64,000 bases of DNA, from positions 16,457,501-16,521,500 of the forward strand of contig NC_135007.1 of NCBI RefSeq assembly GCF_051020985.1, in the 5' to 3' direction. The notes under the pieces are model-generated. The model searched no databases. It saw only the letters and a program-made list of their open reading frames with translations, and was not told the origin of the DNA. Position numbers and translations under genes: made by a program. How positions within the stretch are numbered: the stretch's first letter is position 1; each line of letters opens with the position of its first letter. Shown here in pieces: positions 12,669 to 24,600 of the stretch. The DNA comes from Nomia melanderi. Lineage: Eukaryota > Arthropoda > Insecta > Hymenoptera > Halictidae.

Positions 12669-12911
12669 TTAACACGTTGAATACCGGACGACTTCACCAA
12701 ACGAAATACACATAATCCAACAAACATAATACATCTTTTGATCGAGTTGCGTTATTCTTTGGACGTTTATGTTACTGAATGTCACCGCTTTATCTTACAC
12801 ATTGTTTATAATACAGAAACGTTGTCAAATCAATTATCCTTTACTCGAATGAATTAGCCATTTAATTTGGTTGGGGATCACCGGTGACCCCCACAGTATT
12901 CAACGCGTTAA
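12669..12911 (+). mobile_element. Family E MITE-like element, intact
   Basis: Both ends carry TTAA, and the terminal inverted repeat is CACGTTGAATACC at the left against CGCGTTGAATACT read from the right. A GGTGACCCCC motif sits just inside the right end. At 243 bp it has no coding capacity. Related copies are at 15,772, 54,331 and 55,368. Confidence 0.8.
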
Positions 12912-13524
12912 GCAGGTCAGGTATCGCTGGCGGCCTGCGAGCCACGTGCCACTTCCCTCACTGTTTATTTACTTCCATCAGCGACCTTTACACGCCGCAA
13001 GTAGAGTGCCATAAACTGCGAGCGGAAATCGCAGGTAGCCCGTGGCCCGCCAGTTGCCCGAAGGCCCTGTAAGAAGGAACAGTGATAACTCTTGCACGGT
13101 GCACCCTGTGTATTCCCATAGATCGGTGACAGTGTCCAGCAACGGGGGGAGTTTTAGATTACATCTATTTCCATTCTGCGAGCGGGACTGTGGAATTTAA
13201 GTACACCTTTTTGACCTCTCTACGTCTCATTAAGCGTGCACCTCTCTAAGAGTATGTGTTTTAACGCGGTACGCGCGTGTCCGCAGACGATCGGCCGGGT
13301 TTTCTCTCTTAGCTAGCTTGTTGTTCTCTTGTTCTCTTTCCTTTGTGTTGTTGTTTCGTCCGCCGTATTATCGTAAGTCATAGACAGTGTAATGTATCAT
13401 TTATATTTATATATATATATATTTTTTTTTGTATCTATATATATATATATATTATGCTTAGACATTACAATTCGAGATTTCGTTAATCTAGCGCAGGTTA
13501 GAAATCATAATTATATAGAGCATT

Positions 13525-13530
13525 CTTTTT

Positions 13531-13565
<35 letters not shown>

Positions 13566-13570
13566 CTCTC
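13525..13570. repeat. (CTTT)n microsatellite
   Basis: A tetranucleotide pyrimidine tract that runs into CT-rich sequence; a second CT-rich stretch lies at about 13,785-13,815. Confidence 0.9.
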
Positions 13571-14660
13571 GCTCGTTCTCTCTTTCTCTCATTTGTTTAC
13601 TTTTTTTGTTCCATTTTCTCTTTATCTTTGTTAAACTTTATCTGTTGCATCTGTCTCCTTAAAGGTATCGTTTACACCTACGCGTCGTGTGGAATGGACA
13701 TGAAATTTCTACCCGATGGAGGATGAGCTTTCAATTTCTCCCTTCTGACACTCACCCCTCCCGTAAGTGTCTTTCTTTTGTCACTCTCTCTCTCTCTCTT
13801 TCTCTCTCTCTTTTATTCTCGCTGTCTTTCTCCCTATTTTCCCCTATACGCGTAAACAGTGTATAATTGTATTATTTGTAGACGAGTTGTGCATGGAGGT
13901 ACCTCGAGGGGCACACAGGCTAAAGGTCATATTCCCACTTTCCGTCTGTGACAATTAGACGGCGGATTTTATGCATTATTACGTATTAACAAACTGAGTG
14001 CATATAGAATATAAAGTAACGTTCGCGAGGATTCAAGGATGCTGTCACTTTAGTTTCAACCGATTAAGATCCTTAAGGGAAGATATTCGGTCTCGTTCAA
14101 CCTTTGTTCCTTTAGATTCTTTGTTTCTTTAGAAATATCTCTTTCGCACGAAGATCCGCTGTCTACCGATAATCTACGCCGTTCTCGTCGAAGGCGACGC
14201 GTTAATCGTGGACCGCGGATCGGATGAATTGCAATGAAAAAAAAGAAATTCCCTTTCTCAACAGGTTTCGACGGGCTGACACGACGATTACAAGAAACAA
14301 TGGAACGATTCAGATTTCCGTTTTATTGCATTCAGAAGACCCTTGGAAGCCGCCGACGCACGAGAATCCGCGGTCCAGCTAACAATCGCGTCGGTAATTA
14401 TCAAACATTGCACGGGTTCGCTATTGCACGACTTGTGTGTGTTAATTATTGCACTGTTCAGTTCCTCGTTCCCTCTTAACCCGTTTGGCACTTGTGTCGT
14501 CTTCCCGAGTCGACTGGATTCAACCCTTCGCGTCCTGAATGTACTTCGCCGCACCGTTTCCGAGAAAACACGAACGCGAGTGTCTCTGAATTCTCCGTTC
14601 CAATGCAATCTAATTCAAATGACATGCATACCCTAACAACGAATAAAACGTACGCGTTAC

Positions 14661-14885
14661 TCAACAGTAGAACTACCAGACGTCTCAATAACTCCACAAT
14701 TTTTCTCTTACAATCATCCAAATTAGAATCCTCCCAAAACTTAAAATCCATTGATATACTTTTACAAACAGAACAGTAGAAGCCTCTTTGAAACCAAATA
14801 TATTCGACAAACTCCAAGAATAATTCCAATTTCTATAAGAACCTCTAAATAATCCTCTTCATTCGCTCGGTAGTCCTAGTGTTCA
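14661..14885. mobile_element. Family D MITE-like element, decayed
   Basis: Left end TAGAACTACCAGA and right end CTCGGTAGTCCTAGTG form an imperfect inverted repeat of the family D type (CACTAGAACTACCG). The flanking TTAA copies have each lost one base (TCAA, TTCA), consistent with an old insertion. Confidence 0.5.
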
Positions 14886-14983
14886 AAGCATCTCAATAAA
14901 GACAACAACAACAAATAAGATACAAATCATTCAGGACACAAAGGGTCGCCAAAGCTTCTGTTGACACTTTCATTTGCTCGTTT

Positions 14984-15371
14984 CAGTCGGATCGAAGCTA
15001 TGCCAAGGATCAAGACCGATCCTCCCGAGGATCCAAGACGATCGCGGGTTAAGAACGACCGCGATCCGTCCCCGAGGATCTTCGGAAGCGGAGCTCCTCG
15101 CGCCGGAACGTTTGGTAAGTCTTCTCTCGTTCTTCCGTTCGCTCTTCTGTTTCCCCTCTTTCCCCTTCCGTTTCGTTGCTCTTCGAACTGGCTCTGTTTT
15201 TAGGCTCACGCACACGCGGCGCCGCTCGCAGCCTCCGCCGCCCTGATTCACCGAAGACACCTCCAATCACAACGGCGATGATCGATGCGACGATCGGACG
15301 ACTCGGGACGAGCCTCCAGTCCGCCGAGAGGGAACAACCTCGTCGTCCGACCGCTCGATATCGCGTCCAAG
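14984..15371 (+). other. Candidate two-exon plus-strand transcript opposite the Cow 3' end
   Basis: A TCGTTTCAG acceptor precedes a frame with ATG at 15,000 that runs to a GGTAAGTC donor near 15,115. After an 89-bp gap, a TGTTTTTAG acceptor near 15,203 reopens the same frame to a GTACTG donor near 15,371. The predicted peptide begins MPRIKTDPPEDPRRSR and is arginine/proline-rich with no recognised domain. The stretch is GC-rich in AT-rich surroundings. It could be a noncoding antisense transcript or coincidence. Confidence 0.22.
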
Positions 15372-15443
15372 GTACTGCTCCCGGTTAGCTGCTGCTGCTG
15401 TTTTTGTTATGCTGTTGTGTTTGCTGGCTGGATCCTACGGAAT

Positions 15444-15643
15444 CTAGAAGTCTAACGGCTGATCGGCGGACCCCTCGAGGTCCTGGGCGGAGTCCGTGCC
15501 GCCGTCTTCGTCGTCGTCCAGGTCCACGCTGTTGGTCTTCAGGCCGCCGTTGCTGATCTTGTTGACGATCGTGTCTGGAATGCGATTGTAGCGTTGGTCA
15601 ATGGTGTCTCGAGGTTCTCGTACGCGTTGAAACTTAGGCATCG
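15444..15643 (-). CDS. Cow: Cow last coding exon: acidic tail
   Basis: A weak acceptor (ACATTGTAG) opens a frame that continues the phase-1 split. The tail contains VDLDDDEDGG and ends LEGSADQPLDF before TAG. Acidic C-termini with an EGSADQ-like motif are, as far as I recall, typical of Cow. A CAG/CTG-rich 3' UTR begins directly after the stop, near 15,420-15,390. Confidence 0.85.
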
Positions 15644-18600
15644 CTACAATGTTGAGTCTTCCAAAGTTTTATGATACATGTTGCACTCAGAATAAGCGAG
15701 AAAGGCTCAAGCTTGTAGCGGTGTCCGCAAGTTTCAATGGATGAGGGTCTTTAGAGTACTTAAGATATTATTTAACACGTTGAATGCCGCACAATTTTGT
15801 AAAGCAATATACAAAATGTGTAATCTGATTGCATTATTATTGTTACACGTTCTAGCTGAATGTCACGGAATTAGGTAATGTTATTTGTATTATAGAAATG
15901 ATAGAAACAAAGAATTGTTTCTAAATAATCGTTTCACTGAACTACAGTAATTCTGAGAAAAATGATTGCCTACAAAAATTGTGCGTACCATAAATGGTAC
16001 ACGTGGTATACAACGTGTTAGATAGTGAGCAGTAGACGGAGCAGACAAGCGATAGATAGTTCCTAGGAACATAGTCGAGGGTAATATCTGTTCAGCGACC
16101 TTGGGCGAACGTTTTCTGCCGGGAGGAATGCGAAGCTGGAATATTGCGAGTTCGCTGCGGCGTGTAATGTTCCAAACGCTGACTATCGTCGAGCGATCGT
16201 CAAACTTACCGCAGTCTGGTTTGCTGCCACGTGTTCTGGTACCGGCGAACTCGACGCCATGGGGGTCGACGCACCAGCAAAGACCGAGGCCACGATTGCA
16301 TTGGGTGCTTCGGTAATAGCCTCTTGAGTCGCAGGCGGGCGCCACGTCGGGGGATAATCGTTTACGGACGGCGGCGCACGGACGCTCGGCTTTTGAGAAA
16401 CATCCGCACCATTCGGGACCGTTCACGAAGATGTCTCTGAAATGGACGAATTAAAAATACTTCACTGACAATTTTAACTCTTCCCGAGAAGCACTTCGTC
16501 TTTGACGATGGACAGTGCGTCAGTGTTCTTCGAGTCAAGTGTATATAGATTAACATTAGAACTACCGATCTTTTCAAAATGTCTTTATAATTTAAGTGAT
16601 ATAAATATAATGTAAAATGTCTTTTGAATTTGTTGAGATTTCAACTGGCTTATATTTCAGTTTATTACTGAATTAATTTCATTAATAATTTCTTAAGGAA
16701 GTCTCTGTACCTTTGCAGTAATTGTAAGAGAAGAAATTAGGAATTGGCCATTTTCACATATCTGGTAGTTCTAGTGTTATATAGCACTTTGTTTATTTGA
16801 AACTCGAGAACCACTGAAATTGTACTTTTATAAAAATACTTCTGTAGTTGAAAAGAATTTGAACATAGAGGTTTCGTTTTTGTACTAGTATCATTGATGT
16901 CAGTCTTTGTCTGCGACATTCAAACTCGCATCGGAAACAATTACACAGTAATCAAATTGAGTGCGACGTTTCTGCGTAATGTGTTCCATCTCGATAAAGT
17001 ACCTGCTGTATCTGAGCAATAAAGGTCGCGCAGTAAAGCAGAGAGTAAAGCGGTTAGTTAAGTAGTAAACTGACTTGTATACGCAAACGACGAGAAGAGA
17101 GATTGATATTATATGGCGAGTATGTGTATATGATCCCATGACCTGCTGAGTATGGTCATAACCAGTTCACCCTCTGACTGCCACGTCACTCAAATATAGA
17201 TGAAACCATTTCTTATATACACTACATTAATTTCCTTAGTAACCCAACGAATGAACCAAATTTCGTTGAATATATGATACATAATGATACTAGAGCAATC
17301 TCTATAAAAAATCTTGACTGTTTTATTTCTGCTTTATCAAGACAACTTTCATATAAGTTTCGGTGACTTCACTTGACTTCACTTCACTTCGGTGAATACA
17401 CCAAACAACAGACCAATCAATATTCTACCAAGAGTTGAGAAACAAGTAGAAACAATACTGGTTCCTCAACGAATCTAGAGGCTTTCTACGAATCCAAAGG
17501 TCACTGCTTTATTGCTCTCAGCCACGATTGATGACTCGACATAGGACTGCCAAGGGCTAATACACCAAACAATAGACCAATCAATATTCCAACAAGAGTT
17601 GAGAAATAAGTAGAAACAATACTGGTTCCTCAACGAATCTAGAGGCTTTCTACGAATCCAAAGGTCACTGGTTTATTGCTCTCAGCCACGATTGATCTAT
17701 CTTAATTGAACAATAACATAGCTGATCCCCGACGTACCCTTTCAGACGCCGGAACCAATGTACACCAGACCGAGGCTTCACACATATCCATAGAATCAGT
17801 CTCTCCCTAACAACCAGTCAGCTACTTGGTCGGCAGGCACGTACGCTCGAGACCTATTACACTCGAGCGTCGGAACGGCCCGGCCCGCCTTCCGCTCGCG
17901 GTATTAAAAACTGAAAGGGTTTCTCGTTCCCTTTTCGGGTCACGTATCCCGCGAGTTTAATGATTTACAAGCAAACGGCCGGGCCGGGAATTACGTAAAG
18001 GGAAGAAAAATTCGTCGCGGTGTGACAAACGGATTACAACACAGCCGGGACCTCTCTCTACGTGAACGGAATCACTTGGGGTCGTTCCCGCCCTCTTAAC
18101 ACACTGCCGACGAGCTTCACTGGAATTGGGTGTTACGGAGAGCCAGCTGAATCGTTGGTCATCCAGGAATATGTGTGGAGCACTCGAGTACACGAGTACG
18201 TGTCCTGCGATTTGATAGTTTTCTAACTGCCAACGTTTTGCATCTCATAGTTTTACACTAGAAACATTGAATATCATCTGATGAGAGGGGTTGTTCTTTG
18301 AAACGTATATAAATTGAGAAACAAAGTTGTAGACTTATGAGCATTAGTCATTTGTTTCTTTGGAATATTGTTAGTAGGATTATTTGATTGTTTGCCTCTT
18401 AAGGTTCTTAGTTTAGTTTTTCACTAGAAATATTGAATATCATCTGATGAGAGGGGTTGTTCTGTGAAACGTATATAAATTGAGAAACAGTTATAGGCTT
18501 ATGAGCATTAGTCATTTCTTTCTCTGAAATATTGTTAGTAGGATTGTTTGATTATTTGCCTTTTAAGATTCTTAGTTTAGTTTTTCACTAGAAATTCATA

Positions 18601-21600
18601 AGGAAATGTATATAAATTGAGAAACAAAGCTGTAGCCTTGTTAGTAGTCATTTCTTTCTTTGCAATACTGTTAATCAGTAGTTTGATAGGATCTTCTATT
18701 AAGAATCTTTAACTTTGGTAAATAACAGAGACAAGCTTAAATGAATGTAACTATATTACACTGTACCATATTGTATCATCATCTAACAATACGCGTTAAT
18801 ACCGATGTCTGACACAATACCCTCCATTACTACTGAACACAGACTCGAGCAACACATCTGCTATACCAACGCTATGAACTCTATAAAAACAAATATTTTC
18901 ATCCAGGAAAAATCCTATACGTTCTCGAGACTAGTATTAATCAATATCTACAGTGTACAACATATAACTTCAGCAGTTCTCATGAAAAAAAATTCCTAAA
19001 AATGGCTTCGTCGCTGGTTGGGTGTCTGACTCGCATCCCGTTACTCCTGAGTATTGGTTGGCCGGCGTTTAGTAGTGTCTCTCAATTATTTCCGAGGCGT
19101 ATCGATGTAAAAGAAGAAGAAAAAAAATAGGTTACAGGGACACGTCTTTCCACGTGGATAGAATTAGGAGTCGCGTTCCTCACCCGTCAGTGTCGCAGCC
19201 GTCGAGGAACGGTTTCAGACACGGCTCGTTCTGATCGTGCTCCAGCCCGTACAACTCGGAAAGGGAGAGTCGGCCGTCGTTGTCGCTGTCCAAATGTCCG
19301 AACATCCACCTGACCTCGCTCTGGCAACCGATGGGGAAGTGACCTGGAAACGGCAGCCTGTGAAATATGAATTCGACTGGCCGCGTCTCTGCGGACGGAA
19401 TAAAACTGAAATCTCGTTCGCCGGGAAATGCTCCCAGCACCTAGATTGCATTGATACAGCCTTTTATTTCTTTTGTTCCCCCGTCTTTTTTGTTCTTTAG
19501 CATTCTCATTTATCGTTCCTCTCGCGCTTATTGCGACTACTATTATATAGCTAGTTCAATTATTTCAATAGCTAATACTTTTCTATATTTTCTATATTAT
19601 ATTATATTATATTTTATATTTTCTATACTAACGTTTTCTGTATTTTCACTATTTCGATTACTCTATTATTCCTTTGCACTCCGAAGTTTTCCACTAGAAA
19701 TATTTCAACATTTTCTGATGAGATATTTTGTAAAAGCAACTCGAAATTCACGTGAATTGATGGACAAGGCTATTTCACGTCAATATTTCTCAGATCGATG
19801 CATTATAGGGAGTATAATATTAAATATCAAACTTTATAGCTTCACTGTGGGAAATCAAGTGGTGACTGAGAGTTTCGAGTGCAAAGGGTTATAATAAATT
19901 TCATTTCCATCAAATGTCCACTCCGACTGAGACAATCTCGAAAGCTACTTACAGTCTAATTAACCCTCTATGGGCCGAATTTTTGTTCACGATTGTAACA
20001 AAATCTATAGAAAATAATAATTGTAATAGTTTCAATAATTTCATCAAACAAATATATTCTGTAACTTCCAAGTTACAATGACGGTAAACTTTCACTGAGC
20101 ATATGAAAGTTTAAGTTGGTTACTTAATTTTACTCACCACTTTGAGTGCAAAATGAAATAAATCAAAAAGACGTCAATACACTGACATGTCACTTCAAAG
20201 TCACACAGGCCTACAGAGGGATAATAAAACAATTAGCGACAATTCCTACAAATCAATGAAACTTAAAGCTCCGATCGAAAGGATGCCGTCGAAGTTCGAA
20301 AAATCGCAAAATACCGGAGGACCTTGATCCCCGAAATAACTCGGTAGGTTCCCAGTAGTTGCGGCGTTCCCAGCGGGGCCTTGAATCGGAATTATTGAAA
20401 TTGCAGGCAATGGTAGGAGGGGCGGGTCGAGTGAAATGTAAACGAGGGGCCGCGCGACTGTTGTTCGAATTTGACCAATCGTCTGTCCCGCAACTGCGAC
20501 AGAGGGGTCGCGAGATCACAGGGAACGGGAACAGACAGCGAGGAAGAGGCGCGCGAGGCGAGAGGCCGGCCGAGGGGTGGCGAGGGGCAGGGAGCCAGAG
20601 GGGCGGAACGGTACAGGCCGGGAGAACAATATCGCAGGAGACACGGGGGCAAAGTAATCGCAGTGGATCTCGACGGGAAGCGATTCATTCTAACGGGACA
20701 ATTCCGAACTGGTACGAAAGTGATTGTACCGAAGTCGAATAGCGTGCAGTGACGTGAGGCAGTTCCGAAACTGTAATGTCCAGGACCCGGCCTGGCCCGG
20801 CTTCGTGCGGAGCAATTAGTCTCTTGTATATTCAGCCGCCTGATCCTCCGGGGCTTGCCAATATGGCGCCTCTTACAATCTCTGTTTATATATTGCCTTC
20901 TGTGCGAGACTGTTCATCGGTTTCGAGTAAGTTTCTCATTATAATATTGAAATCTTCCTTCCCAAAAGGGAAACTTTTGGATCTTGTGGATCATTCTTTT
21001 GGTAGATAGAATTCGATGGGTGATTCGATAGTCCTTTAGTTCCGATTGGTGTTATGGGATTTGAGGTGTTTTCTATTGTTTAACCCCTTGTCCTACGAGT
21101 GAGGCCCGTGGTGAAGATTATTATATATTACTTAGTCAATTCGAATTCAAAGTAAATATTATTCCTCTGTGATCAACTATTATACTTAAAAGGAAATATA
21201 GGAATAACATATGCTTAGAATTTTTCTCTTTTCCCAATAAATCATTCATGACAAAGTAGCCGTATCGATGAGGGTCGAGAAAGAAATCATAGGTCAAGGG
21301 GTTAACGAGAAGTTGAAGCTTGTCATTGGAGAATAGAGATCGGAGCTTAGTTTCTGATTATTGTTCTGGATTTTGTACTGTACTATTTCTGAGATGTCAG
21401 AGTCTATTTTGCTTATGAATATTTTAGGTTGCACAGCGAAGTGTTGTAGACTCCTGTGACTGTAGGGGTTGTATTTATGTAAATGTTGAGACCTTTCGGT
21501 TTAGGACGGGGACGACGGTGTTTGGAGTCGGACATCACCACGGAGAACCAGTCCAGCAGACGATTCGCCATTGCCGGCTTGAACGTCGGCGGGCACTCAG

Positions 21601-24600
21601 CGTTCCGGGACAACTGGGAGTTGTAAGTCGACTTCAACGGGGACGGCGTTTTCTCCATAACTTCGTTGCTCATCAGGTGCTTGTCGTCGTATTTGCTTTC
21701 GGCAGCCAGCGCCTGGAAAAAAACGAGGCGAACCAAAATGAAATGGGACCATATAAACGCAGGGAAATATAAATGATGTCACTTTAGCACTCTAGTGCGA
21801 TTAAATAAAATGCCCTTTACCATCCCTATCCCTTCCTTAGATATTAATATCAATAAATCTAACGAAGACCAAAGCAAAACCTTTCATTTTTCATGATTAA
21901 TTTATGTTGATGATATCGACAAGTGAGCTTTCGAGCTTTTGAGCGCAGAGCCGTGACCTTGAGAGCTTTTGAGCACAAAATCTAGAGATTCCGAGCTTTT
22001 GAGCCATTTTTCAGGCGGTAAATGATACGAAAACTCGAAAACCCAGAGCTTTTTTAGTTTGAGCACGTAGATGTAAGAGTTGAAGAGCTTTTGAGCCATT
22101 TTCGGAAAAGGTTTACTTTCCTAGAGAGTTGAAATTTAAGATTTTTTAGTTTGAGCCTCTCGAAGTTACAGCTCTAGAGCTTTTGAGCCATTTTTGGAAG
22201 AGTCTAACTTCCCAGAGAGATAAATTTCGAGCTTTTTTAGTTTGAGCCTCGAAAAGTTAGAGATTTAGAGCTTTTGAGCCATTTTTGGGAAGAGCTTAAC
22301 TTAGTAGAGAGTTACATTTCGAGCTTTTTTAGTTTGAGCCTCACGGTGTTAGATCTTTTGAGCCATTTTTCGGAAGGCTTACTTTCCTAGAGAGTTGAAA
22401 TTTAAGATTTTTTAGTATGAGCCTCGCGAAGTTAGAGATTTAGAGCTTTTGAGCCATTTTTGGGAGAAATTTATATCCCACAGAGATAAAAATTGGAGCT
22501 TTTTAGTTTGAGCATGTAGATCTAAGCTTTTGAGCCATTTTTGCGAGATCTTAAGTCCCTAGAGATATATAAATTGGAGCTTTTTTAGTTTGAGCATGTA
22601 GATCTAAGAGCTTGCGAGCTTTTGAGCAATTTTTTGGAGCCCTACGAATACTTAATCGCGAAAACTGTAACTGCTTTCGTTTCAGCACGTAAATTTAAGA
22701 GTTTGCGTGCTTTTGAGTCGCTTTCGAGGGTACTCAAATGCTGAAATCTCTTATGTATTGACTTGACTTTATTTCTAAGACCTGGAAAAATGAGTTTTCG
22801 AGCATTAGAGCAATTTCCGGCGAACGCTCAAATATCTGATGTTTCAAATCGATCACGCCCCGAGTTCCCTTAACCGTCTCCGTCAGTGGTAAAATCCACC
22901 ATGAGCGAAACAAACGAATTCCACTGATCCTCTCCGCTCCTGCTGGCCGGACGCATCTCCCGGCTCCCCGGTTGCCAATCCGCGATCCCCTCCCTTTCAT
23001 AAAACAAACACATCCGACTCCTCCATACTAAATTCCAATTACGGGATTACGCTCGCCCTCGACTCGGAACTGTACCACGGAGTTTAAGGGCCGCCGGAAA
23101 GTATTCCGTCCGTCGTTGCCAGCGCGGGACAACGGGCGGCGAGCGGGGCGGGCGAGGGATTAAAATCCGGGGAGCCGAGCGATCCGTCTTAGCCGCGTCT
23201 CGTGTGCGTCGCCAAGTTACGGGTACCAGCCGACCGTAACGATATTACGGCTCCCCATCGTCTGGCGACGTCTCTACGACGGATCGATGACGGGGACGCC
23301 TCTCGCGTCTGGTCTCCACGAAAATACGAGCCATCGACTACGGCCACGGCGAAAGGGAAGCGACGGGCGAACGGGGAAGGGGCGAGTTCGGCTCGACCAA
23401 TAACAGCCTTACTCCTGGCTTCTTCGGAAGATGCTGTTCGCCGTCATCGTAAAGGACCCTGGGATCACATGACTCCCCGCGTCGAGGCCGGCATCCACTG
23501 GAATCGTAACTCGGCTATTATTGTTTTCCCTCGGAAATAATGTCTGAACCACTCGGAGGGTCGGGATCATCTGATCCGAGCCTCCCGATGCCTGTCGGGT
23601 CGAGAATGACCCGCTAGGCTGCGCTGGATTCGCCTCGGAGTGGGGATTCGTTAGTACTGGAACTACCGTACCAGTTGAAATGACTGATTTCGATTTTTGT
23701 TTCGCAGTTATTAGCACTCCACAGTTTTGTGATGTCAGCAACTCCTACCAATTTTGATAGTAGTCCTACTAAAAATGTTATAACATTTAGACCTTTAATT
23801 CCCTTCTCAGCAAAAACTTTCCATATTTGGAAGATCTGATAATCTAAAGGTAGTTCTCTTAAAATTCATTGAGATATTTAATATTACTGGTGCGATATTG
23901 GAGTGCATAGAGTTAATATAGAGTTTAATATTACTGGTAATATAGAGTTCAAAGGGTTAATACCTTAAAAGCATTGAATATCCGAAATGATTTTTAAAAT
24001 AAATAGCTTCATTTGAGTACTATGATGAATGTCTCAAGAAACTGAAAATAATCTACTGTTACAATTTTTATAGAAATCACATATCAATCGTATTAAATGC
24101 TCGGTAGTTCTAGCGTTGGAAAACTTCATTGGAAAACTCCGTGAGAGAATTTCGCTCGTGGGTGTTCGAAAAAAATCGCCGTCTCGAATGAGTTAAAGAA
24201 AGTCGATACTGCGAGACCTCTGTTAGCTTTCGGCTCCTCTCCCCCGTTTTCCACGCAGTTTCGAGCTTTTCTTTTCCCGTCGATGGGCTCGGTGTAATGA
24301 AAAACCGGTGGCAGGATAAGTATTAATTACCAGCGCGGCGGGGAATAATTTAAAAAGCCGGCCGGGATTAATTTCGCCCCGAACTGCTCCTCGATTTAAA
24401 CTCCCCGCCGCCCTTTGCCTCCCTCTCGGTCCGTTTCTCCTCGTTTCTCCTCGTTTCTTCTGTTTGCCGGCCGTTTTTCCACCTTCCATCCACTCCCGTG
24501 GCTGTTTATCTTCAATCTTCTCCGCGCGACTTATTGTTTTCGTTGGTTCGGCCGGTGTTTTCCGCGCGGAACACGCCGCGCAATGGATCGCCGGCGTGGA

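Larger units (their letters stand above)
10789..15443. other. Fdh-Cow convergent interval, no confirmed gene
   Basis: This 4.6-kb stretch lies between the convergent ends of Fdh and Cow. It holds microsatellites (11,420; 12,151; 13,525), two TTAA-bounded elements (12,669 and 14,661) and AT-rich unique sequence. Part or all may be Cow 3' UTR, since the next minus-strand poly(A) signal in a gene-end context that I noted is at 10,664. Open frames here of 60-100 codons show no recognisable domain. Confidence 0.4.

Noticed and set aside
19343..19357. Upstream acceptor CACAG for the EF-hand exon
   Set aside because: Using it would put the exon out of phase with the preceding exon; the acceptor 14 bp downstream gives a continuous conserved sequence.
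20253..20752. Overlapping arginine-rich frames on both strands
   Set aside because: High GC removes stops on several frames at once; no acceptor/donor pair or recognised domain.
23409..23741. Minus-strand 110-codon frame
   Set aside because: Runs into a family D element and shows no recognisable protein features.
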